DNA from: an uncultured Desulfarculaceae bacterium | GTDB lineage: Bacteria; Desulfobacterota; Desulfarculia; Desulfarculales; Desulfarculaceae | DNA length: 14,940 nt | Assembly (NCBI GenBank): GCA_937908275.1 | Contig: CALERA010000196.1 | Location: 1-14,940, forward strand | Direction of reading: 5' to 3' | In this document: in pieces, positions 1 through 5,602 of the stretch | Layout: the number at the start of each line of letters is the position of its first letter | Numbering within the stretch: position 1 is the stretch's first letter | The notes under the pieces: generated by a model | Told to the model about the DNA's origin: nothing | Seen by the model: only the letters and a program-made list of their open reading frames with translations | The model's database searches: none | Program-made: the position numbers and the translations under genes

Positions 1-374
1 AGGCGGGCCACCTGCTCCGGGTCCAGGTTGTAGGTGGCGGGGTCGATGTCGGCGAACAGCGGCCGGGCCCCCAGGCGCACGATGGAGCCCGCGGTGGCGA
101 AAAAGGTGAAGGGCGTGGTGACCACGCCGTCGCCGGGTCCCACGCCCAGGGCCATCAGGGAGAGCAGCAGGGCGTCGGTGCCGGAGCTGACCCCCAGGGC
201 GTGGGGCACGCCCAGGTGGTCGGCCAGGGCTTTCTCCAGGTTGGCGACATGGGGACCCAGGATGAAGGCCTGCTCCTCGAAGACCCGGCCCACCGCCGCC
301 ATGACCTCGTCCTTGATGGTGGCGAACTGGGCCTTGAGGTCCAACAGGGGCACCGGGGAGTCGCTGGCGGTCAT
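1..374 (-). CDS. DegT/DnrJ/EryC1/StrS-family sugar aminotransferase, N-terminal part
   Basis: The first 124 codons of a PLP-dependent aminotransferase are present; the rest lies beyond the left edge. The family transfers an amino group, usually from glutamate, to a keto sugar nucleotide during synthesis of amino sugars for surface polysaccharides or glycosylation. The visible protein begins MTASDSPVPLLDLKAQF, the usual 'xPLLDLKxQ' opening. It continues with FILGPHVANLEKALADHLGV (residues 38-55), then SSGTDALLLSL (63-73), which contains the Ser/Gly/Thr that holds the cofactor phosphate, then TTPFTFFATAGSI (86-98) and ADIDPATYNLD (108-118). The catalytic lysine is outside the window. The start is ATG at 374, preceded by AAGGAG at about 8 nt, which is a strong ribosome site. 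It diverges from the sirtuin gene. Family is sure; the sugar substrate cannot be told. Confidence 0.9.
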   Translation of the reverse strand, partial: MTASDSPVPLLDLKAQFATIKDEVMAAVGRVFEEQAFILGPHVANLEKALADHLGVPHALGVSSGTDALLLSLMALGVGPGDGVVTTPFTFFATAGSIVRLGARPLFADIDPATYNLDPEQVAR

Positions 375-455
375 GCTTTCTCCTTCGTGACCAGCGCGCC
401 TCTGGCGCGACAAGTTAGCCCGCACGCGAAACAAATCGCTCTTGGCAGGTATATC
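375..455. other. divergent intergenic region with a small hairpin
   Basis: This 81-bp gap separates the divergent aminotransferase and sirtuin genes and should hold promoters for both. I see a perfect 6-bp inverted repeat, CGCGCC-TCT-GGCGCG, at 395-409, which could be an operator or a chance GC-rich hairpin. No convincing -35/-10 pair with correct spacing was found on either strand. Confidence 0.35.
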
Positions 456-1238
456 ATGAAAGGCCATGAATTGCAGTCACAGCTTCGTGAAGTGGCCGAG
501 CTGATCTGCGCCGCCGACCAGGTGGTGGCGTTGACCGGGGCCGGCATCAGCGTGGAGAGCGGCATCCCGGCCTTTCGCGGGGCCCAGGGTCTGTGGGAGA
601 AATACGACCCCATGGACTTCGCGGCCATCGATTCCTTCCTGGCCGACCCGGCCCGGGTCTGGAAGATGCTCCTGGAGCTGGACAACCTGGTGCGCCAGGC
701 CCTGCCCAATCCGGCCCACGAGGCCCTGGCCAAGCTGGAAAAGCTGGGCAAGCTCTGCGCGGTGATCACCCAGAACATCGACGGCCTGCACCAGGCGGCC
801 GGCAACCGCAACGTGATCGAGTTCCATGGCTCCGGCCGCCGCCTGCGCTGCCTGTCCTGCGGCCGCCAGGTCTCGCGCATGGAGGTGATCATGGACCCCC
901 TGCCCCCGCGCTGCGCCTGCGGGGGCCTGGTCAAGCCGGACATCGTCTTCTTCGGCGAGCCGATCCCGGAGCGGGCGGCCATGACCGCCTTCACCCTGGC
1001 CAACAGTTGCCAGGTGATGCTGGTGATCGGCACCAGCGCGGTGGTGGCCCCGGCCAGCCACATCCCGGTCCTGGCCAAGAGCGGCGGGGCCAAGGTGGTG
1101 GAGGTGAACCTGGAGCCCACCGCCCTCTCCCAGCGGATCAGCGACTACGTCTTCCACTTCGGGGCCGGGGACCTGATGACCTGGCTGACCCAGGCGGTGG
1201 AGGACGTGATGGAGGAGCGGGGAGAGAAGGCGGAATGA
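456..1238 (+). CDS. cobB: NAD-dependent protein deacylase of the sirtuin (CobB/Sir2) family
   Basis: This is a 260-residue cytoplasmic enzyme, the usual size of a minimal bacterial sirtuin. It removes acyl groups from protein lysines using NAD+, giving nicotinamide and O-acyl-ADP-ribose. Visible motifs are GAGISVESGIPAFR (28-41) for NAD binding, TQNIDGLH (105-112), the catalytic histidine H124 in FHGS, four zinc cysteines (C132, C135, C153, C155), KPDIVFFGE (160-168) and IGTS (191-194). Aligned by eye with E. coli CobB, the Tyr-x-x-Arg that marks desuccinylases (class III) is replaced by Leu-Leu-Glu-Leu near residues 72-75, so I infer a deacetylase-like specificity. The frame is open further upstream, but ATG 456 gives the family's normal N-terminus. 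The stop overlaps the next gene's start (ATGA), implying translational coupling. The family call is sure; the symbol is by family only. Confidence 0.93.
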   Translation: MKGHELQSQLREVAELICAADQVVALTGAGISVESGIPAFRGAQGLWEKYDPMDFAAIDSFLADPARVWKMLLELDNLVRQALPNPAHEALAKLEKLGKLCAVITQNIDGLHQAAGNRNVIEFHGSGRRLRCLSCGRQVSRMEVIMDPLPPRCACGGLVKPDIVFFGEPIPERAAMTAFTLANSCQVMLVIGTSAVVAPASHIPVLAKSGGAKVVEVNLEPTALSQRISDYVFHFGAGDLMTWLTQAVEDVMEERGEKAE

Positions 1239-2455
1239 GCCCAGGCCGGGAGGACGGCGCCGTCCTGCGGATCTGCCACGTCATCACCACCACCGAGCGG
1301 GGCGGGGCCGAGACCCAGCTCCTGCGCCTGGTGGAGGCCCTGGGACCGCCGCGGTGTCAGCACCAAGTGGTCTGCCTGCGGCCGGAGGGCGAGCTGGCCG
1401 CGCCCCTGCGCGCGGCCGGGGCCGAGGTCCTGGCCCTGGGCCTGCGCCCCAGCCTGGGGGCGCTCCTCGGCGGGGCGCGCGCCCTGCGCCGGATCGTGGC
1501 CCAATCCAATCCCCACCTGGTGCAGACCTGGCTCTACCACGCCGACCTGCTGGGCGCGCTGGCGGTCTGGGACCGGCCCCTGGTCTGGGGCCTGCGCAAC
1601 TCGGACCTGGATTTCTCGCGCCACGCCTGGACCACCCGGGCGGTGGTGCGGGCCTGCGCGCTTTTATCCTGGCGGCCCCGGGTCATCGTGGCCAACTCCC
1701 GGGCCGGGGCGCGCCTGCACCAGGGCCTGGGCTATCCCGCCTCAAAAATGCGGATCATCCCCAACGGCTTTGACTGCGAGCGCTACCGGCCCGACCCGCG
1801 CGAGCGGGTTCAACGCCGGGCGGAGCTGGGGCTGGACGACGAGGACTTGCTGGTGGGACAGGTGGCCCGCTTCGACCCGGCCAAGGACCAGGCCGGCTTC
1901 CTGGACGCGGCCCGGGTCCTGGCCGGTCGCCTGCCCCGGGCGCGCTTCCTGCTCATCGGCAAGGGCCTGAGCCCGGACAACCCGGCCCTGGCCGGCTGCA
2001 ACGCCCCGCCCCTGGCCGGGCGCTGCCACCTGCTGGGGCCGCGCGAGGACGTGCCGGCCTGGCTCAACGCCCTGGACCTGTACCTGCAAAGCTCCCTGAG
2101 CGAGGGGCTGCCCAACGCCCTGGGCGAGGCCATGGCCAGCGGGGCGCCCTGCGTGGCCACCGACGCCGGCGACACCCGGCTCTTGTTGGGCGACTGCGGC
2201 CCGCTGACCCCACCCGGCCAGCCCTATGCCCTGGCCGAGGCCGCGCTGGCGGTCCTGAGCCTTCCCCGCGAGCGCCGGGCGGAGCGGGGCCGGGCGGGGC
2301 GGGAGCGCATTGTGCGGGATTATTCCCTGGCCAGCATGGCCCGGGCCTTTGCCGGGCTCTATGGCGAGCTGAGCGGGACCGCCTCCAGGCGATCGATGAG
2401 CACCCCGCAGCCCCGGTCCGGGCAGGAAGACCAGGCCAGCTCCAGGGAGTGCTGA
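1235..2455 (+). CDS. GT4-family glycosyltransferase (GT-B fold)
   Basis: The 406-residue protein is a retaining GT-B enzyme that transfers a sugar from a nucleotide donor, most likely onto a lipid-linked or polysaccharide acceptor at the inner face of the membrane. N-terminal domain: ICHVITTTERGGAETQLLRL (13-32), the glycine-rich start typical of GT4, then QTWLYHADLLG (97-107) and NSRAG (154-158). The linker IPNGFD (175-180) precedes the donor-binding domain with VGQVARFDPAKDQ (207-219) and the E-x7-E motif SEGLPNALGEAM (289-300; E290, E298). The start is ATG 1235, overlapping the sirtuin stop, with GAAGG/GGAG just upstream. The fold ends near residue 377. The last ~30 residues lie antisense to the end of the convergent membrane-protein gene and look unlike a family C-terminus. 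Donor and acceptor are unknown. Confidence 0.88.
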   Translation: MSPGREDGAVLRICHVITTTERGGAETQLLRLVEALGPPRCQHQVVCLRPEGELAAPLRAAGAEVLALGLRPSLGALLGGARALRRIVAQSNPHLVQTWLYHADLLGALAVWDRPLVWGLRNSDLDFSRHAWTTRAVVRACALLSWRPRVIVANSRAGARLHQGLGYPASKMRIIPNGFDCERYRPDPRERVQRRAELGLDDEDLLVGQVARFDPAKDQAGFLDAARVLAGRLPRARFLLIGKGLSPDNPALAGCNAPPLAGRCHLLGPREDVPAWLNALDLYLQSSLSEGLPNALGEAMASGAPCVATDAGDTRLLLGDCGPLTPPGQPYALAEAALAVLSLPRERRAERGRAGRERIVRDYSLASMARAFAGLYGELSGTASRRSMSTPQPRSGQEDQASSREC

Positions 2456-4773
2456 CCCCGGGGCACCTGGCCCAGGGACATGACCAGGTCCGCCAGACCC
2501 CCCTTCCATGGTTGGCGATAGACCGTGGCGCCGTCCAGGACCACGGTCACCTGGCCGTTCTGGCCCGGGCGGCCCACCAGCCTCAGGCCGCTCTCCCCGC
2601 CGGGGAAGAACAGCCGGCCCTTGAGCCGTCCCCCGTCCATCAACACCGCCCCGCGCTCGATATGGGGATAAACGTACTCCACCCACAGGCTGCCGCCGGA
2701 CAGGCGCATCTGCTCGGCCTCCGCGAAGCTGGGCGGCCAGTGCCGGGCCACGCCCAGGCCGGCGGCCAACAGCAACAACAGGGCCAGGGCCAGGGCCGAG
2801 AGTTCGCTGCCGCTCAGGGAAGGGATCGTCGGGTCGGGCTCGGCCGGGACCGGGGTCGTGGAATCGGCCGGGCCGGCCAGGACCGCGGGGGCCGCCTCCC
2901 GGGCCAGGCGAGCCCAGGTGAACAGGGCCAGGCCGGTTATCGCCAGGGCCAGGCCCAGGCTCCACGGGGCCAGGGCCGGGGAGCGGGTGAAGGTGCTGGG
3001 CAGCAGGTGGTGCAGGTCCAGACCCAAATTGTCCTGCAGGCCGCGCAGCAGGGGGTTGACCCCCAGGGGGGCGGAGTAGCGGGCCTGGGCCACCAGGGTG
3101 GCCAGCCAGGCGTAGAGCAGGGTCAGGCTGGCCGGCAGACAGGCCAGCAGCCGCAGCCAGGGCCGGCGCAGGGCGCTGAGGGTCAGGCCCAGGAACAGGG
3201 CCAGGGGCGGCAGGGCGGCGGCCAGGAAACGGGCCGGGCCGGCGAAACCGCCGTACCACTGGAACCAGCGGGTGTAGCAGAGCACCGCCAGGTAGATGCC
3301 CAGGGGGACCAGGACCTGGAGGCTGGGGCGCGGGCGATAGCGCAGCCCGGCCGGGACCCCGGCCAGGGCCAGGACCAAGACCGGGGCCACCACCGCCAGG
3401 CCGAAGGTCTGGTCCAGGGCCAGGCCCCGCAGCAGGATCAGGACCGGCTGCAGGGGATGAGCGGCCCGCTCCAGGTTCCAGCGCATGATGTCCACCTGGC
3501 TCCAGACCCAGCCCGGCCACCATTCCTTGGGCAGCCAGAGGGCCATCCCCCCGGCCGCCAGCACCAGGAGCAGGGCCAGCAGGCCCACCAGGCCCCAGCC
3601 CAGGCGGCGGGCCAGGAGTTGGCAGCCACCCAGGAGCAGCAGCCCCCCGGCCAGGGGGGCCAGGCGGCTTTTCAACACCACCAGGAGCAGGGCGCAGGCC
3701 AGCAGGGCCGCGCCCCGCAGCCAGGGGGCGTCCTCCAGGCGCAGCAGGAGGCGCAGGCCCAGCACCATGAACAGCATCCCCACGGTGTCGGGAAAGACCT
3801 GCTGGCTGAGCAGCAGCACTGGCGCGCAAAGCAGGGTCAGGCCGGCGGCGGCGGCGGCCGGTCCGGGGCGCAGGCGGCACTCCGAGAGCCAAGCCAGGAG
3901 TTGGCCGGCGGTCAGGGCCAGAAACGCGGCCAGGAAGAGCAGCACCCCCAGGCGGTCGCCCAGCCAATAGGCCGGAGCGATGAGCCAGGGGAAGACTCCG
4001 CCGGCGTATTGGGCCGAAAAGGCCAGCTCCGGCGACCAACGCGCCCAGTAGAACGACGTATATTCCTGGTCCTTGGCCGCCTGGGTGACGTCGCTGGTGG
4101 CGTGCCGGGCCAGGCTGTGGGCGATGAGCAGATAGCCCACCTCGTCGCTGGCCGAGGACAAAGCCTGGTGGCTCCAGCCGGCCAGGGGACCCAGGAGGGC
4201 CAGGCCCACCAGGAAGACCGCCAACTGGCGGCGCGGACCCAGGCCCCGGCCCGACTCCACCCCCTGGGCCAGATAACCCCGCCACAGCACCCAGAGCAGC
4301 AGCCCGCCCTTGGCCGCGGCCAGGCCCAGGTACAAAATCCCCAGGGCGGCCAGGCCGTTGCCCAGTTGCCGCCAGACCAGGGGCAGGGCCAGGAAGGCCG
4401 GCAGGGCCAGATAGCTGTAGGCGTCCAGACGCAGGGCGCGGCGGGCGGGCCGGGCCTGGCTCCGGGGGCCGGGCCAGAGGAAGATCAGCAGGTCCAGCAC
4501 CAGGCTGGGCAGCCAGACCGCCAGGGAGGGGGCCAGGCTGATGAACAGGCGCAGGCCCTCGGGCCGCGCCCCGGCGGCCAGGGCGCCCTCGTGGGCGCGG
4601 TCGGCCAAGCCCAGGTGCTCCCACATCAGCCAGATCAGGACCGTGGCCAGGCCGGCGGCCAGCAGGCCCAGGCCCAGGTGCTGGCCCAACAGGACCGGAC
4701 GCGGCCACGCTTCGCTTGGGGTCTTCCCGGCCTGCAAACCCAACGCCTCCCGGCCCCGCCCAGGGAAAAGCAC
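2359..4773 (-). CDS. multi-pass membrane protein, GT-C (ArnT/PMT-like) glycosyltransferase candidate
   Basis: The product is about 804 residues with roughly a dozen or more hydrophobic segments. GT-C enzymes take sugars from polyprenyl-phosphate donors on the outer face of the inner membrane. In support, the stretch SSASDEVGYLLIAHSLARH (206-224) follows an early membrane segment and carries an acidic Asp-Glu pair (D210, E211), the position of the catalytic acidic loop in such enzymes. WFQWYGGFAGPARFLAAALP (503-522) resembles the 'W..GG..GPRYL.P..P' motif common in GT39-like proteins. After the last membrane helix (about 657-676) there is a ~125-residue soluble tail rich in beta-type sequence (ERGAVLMDGGRLKGRLFF, 706-723), possibly a carbohydrate-binding domain. 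GTG 4773 has no ribosome site. TTG at residue 14 (4734) sits about 8 nt after GGAGG and may be the true start. The 3' end overlaps the GT4 gene. Class is likely; substrate unknown. Confidence 0.72.
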   Translation of the reverse strand: MLFPGRGREALGLQAGKTPSEAWPRPVLLGQHLGLGLLAAGLATVLIWLMWEHLGLADRAHEGALAAGARPEGLRLFISLAPSLAVWLPSLVLDLLIFLWPGPRSQARPARRALRLDAYSYLALPAFLALPLVWRQLGNGLAALGILYLGLAAAKGGLLLWVLWRGYLAQGVESGRGLGPRRQLAVFLVGLALLGPLAGWSHQALSSASDEVGYLLIAHSLARHATSDVTQAAKDQEYTSFYWARWSPELAFSAQYAGGVFPWLIAPAYWLGDRLGVLLFLAAFLALTAGQLLAWLSECRLRPGPAAAAAGLTLLCAPVLLLSQQVFPDTVGMLFMVLGLRLLLRLEDAPWLRGAALLACALLLVVLKSRLAPLAGGLLLLGGCQLLARRLGWGLVGLLALLLVLAAGGMALWLPKEWWPGWVWSQVDIMRWNLERAAHPLQPVLILLRGLALDQTFGLAVVAPVLVLALAGVPAGLRYRPRPSLQVLVPLGIYLAVLCYTRWFQWYGGFAGPARFLAAALPPLALFLGLTLSALRRPWLRLLACLPASLTLLYAWLATLVAQARYSAPLGVNPLLRGLQDNLGLDLHHLLPSTFTRSPALAPWSLGLALAITGLALFTWARLAREAAPAVLAGPADSTTPVPAEPDPTIPSLSGSELSALALALLLLLAAGLGVARHWPPSFAEAEQMRLSGGSLWVEYVYPHIERGAVLMDGGRLKGRLFFPGGESGLRLVGRPGQNGQVTVVLDGATVYRQPWKGGLADLVMSLGQVPRGQHSLELAWSSCPDRGCGVLIDRLEAVPLSSP

Positions 4774-4853
4774 GCCGCGCCGCGCGGCCCCGCCGCCCCC
4801 CGCGGGGGGTGGCGATCGCCGGTCAGTTTAGCATAACCCGGCCGGAGGCGGCG
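4774..4853 (-). other. spacer with two adjacent perfect palindromes
   Basis: Between the two minus-strand genes lie a 14-bp palindrome of six C, GC, six G (4796-4809) and, one base away, the 10-bp palindrome GGCGATCGCC (4811-4820). The latter contains GCGATCGC, the octamer known as HIP1 in cyanobacteria. No T-run follows on the minus strand, so a classic intrinsic terminator is not supported. The hairpin may attenuate read-through or protect the RNA. Confidence 0.5.
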
Positions 4854-5489
4854 CTATTCCGGGTTGGGGGTGGTGCCGAACTCGTAGAGGAAGGCCAGCT
4901 CCAGGCGACGGTCCAATTCCGGCAGCAGGCGCTCTTGCAAATGGGCCACCAGGGGCGCGGGGTCGGTCAGGTGCTCGCCCAGCAGGGTGGCGGCCAAATG
5001 GGCGAAGGCCTCCAGGGGGTCGCCCTTCTCGCCGTCCAGGTACCAGTCCACCCGATCCAGGAACTGGCGCAGGGGGTCGCTGGGCTGGGCGTAGAGCTGG
5101 CTGTAGCAGAGGCTGAAGCAGGGCAGCAGCAGGCCGCGCAGCAGCTCCGAGAGCCCGGAGCGGCCCAGGGCCTCCTCGCGCCCCAGGCGCTCCAGGGCGT
5201 GCAGGGCCATGATCACCGGCAGCTCGTCGGTCAGGACCTGGACCAACTCGCGGCGGTCCTTCTTGCCCAGCGAGCTGGCCGCCGCCGCCACCATGGCCGC
5301 GGCCTGGTCGGGAATGTCGCGGCTGAGCAAACCATAGATGCGCAGACACAGGCGATTCAGGCGCAGGAGCTGGGCCGGCTCCGGGGGCAGCGCCCCGCCC
5401 AGGTCGGGCAGGCGCAAAGGTTGCTGGTTCTCGCTCAAGCTCACATTCCCCGCGATAGGATGACGATTGCGATGGGTGAATGAAATCAT
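4854..5489 (-). CDS. uncharacterised all-helical protein
   Basis: I do not recognise this 211-residue protein. It has no signal peptide and no membrane helix. After a proline-containing N-terminal 40 residues it looks fully alpha-helical, with alternating Leu/Arg/Glu: LLRLNRLCLRIYGLL (41-55), a lysine/arginine patch SLGKKDRRELVQVL (73-86), ERLGREEALGRSGLSELLRG (100-119) and a C-terminal helix LQERLLPELDRRLELAF (184-200). Codon use matches the region, so it is a genuine gene. ATG 5489 has only a poor AAGG at 3 nt and lies inside the -10 of the best promoter candidate, so translation may instead begin at GTG 5444 or TTG 5438 (the latter about 8 nt after GGGGA). It is probably cotranscribed with the GT-C gene 80 bp downstream. 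Its role is unknown. Confidence 0.72.
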   Translation of the reverse strand: MISFTHRNRHPIAGNVSLSENQQPLRLPDLGGALPPEPAQLLRLNRLCLRIYGLLSRDIPDQAAAMVAAAASSLGKKDRRELVQVLTDELPVIMALHALERLGREEALGRSGLSELLRGLLLPCFSLCYSQLYAQPSDPLRQFLDRVDWYLDGEKGDPLEAFAHLAATLLGEHLTDPAPLVAHLQERLLPELDRRLELAFLYEFGTTPNPE

Positions 5490-5494
5490 ATACC
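5467..5494 (+). promoter_or_regulatory. possible sigma70-type promoter for the CoA-transferase/GNAT gene
   Basis: On the plus strand TTGCGA (5467-5472) and TATACC (5489-5494) are 16 bp apart; each matches 4 of 6 consensus positions. It would give a leader of about 100 nt to GTG 5603. Its -10 overlaps the -10 of the opposing promoter, so the two could compete. Confidence 0.3.
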
Positions 5495-5515
5495 TTGGCT
5501 GGGGCCGCCTGGCAA
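5487..5515 (-). promoter_or_regulatory. sigma70-type promoter for the helical-protein/GT-C unit
   Basis: On the minus strand TTGCCA (5510-5515) is followed after 17 bp by TATATG (5487-5492). The -35 matches the consensus in 5 of 6 positions and the -10 in 4 of 6. Transcription would begin near 5480, downstream of ATG 5489, which argues for a later start of that gene. Confidence 0.45.
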
Positions 5516-5602
5516 GCCCGAGGATGCGGACCCTCGCCGGGGGCTTTGAAGTTGGCCGACGCCTGGGTTATGGTGGGGTGGACCCTCACGCGGAGGCGGG
5601 AC

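Noticed and set aside
201..455. Extended N-terminus of the sirtuin frame
   Set aside because: The extra 85 residues run antisense through the aminotransferase gene and have no family match; ATG 456 gives the normal sirtuin start.
1742..4708. Minus-strand open frame of 988 codons, rich in Pro, Gly and Ala
   Set aside because: It is a frame-shifted shadow of the GT-C gene that also crosses the GT4 gene antisense; low-complexity composition and no motifs.
2449..4836. Plus-strand open frame of 795 codons, rich in Gln and Gly
   Set aside because: It is antisense to the GT-C gene. High GC with frequent CTG codons makes long antisense frames of CAG/CCAG type; the composition is extreme and there are no domains.
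5480..5602. Extended N-terminus of the CoA-transferase/GNAT frame
   Set aside because: The family N-terminus begins at AWREIYD, GTG 5603 has GGAGG 6 nt upstream, and numbering from it places the catalytic glutamate at the family position; the extension spans the divergent promoter region.
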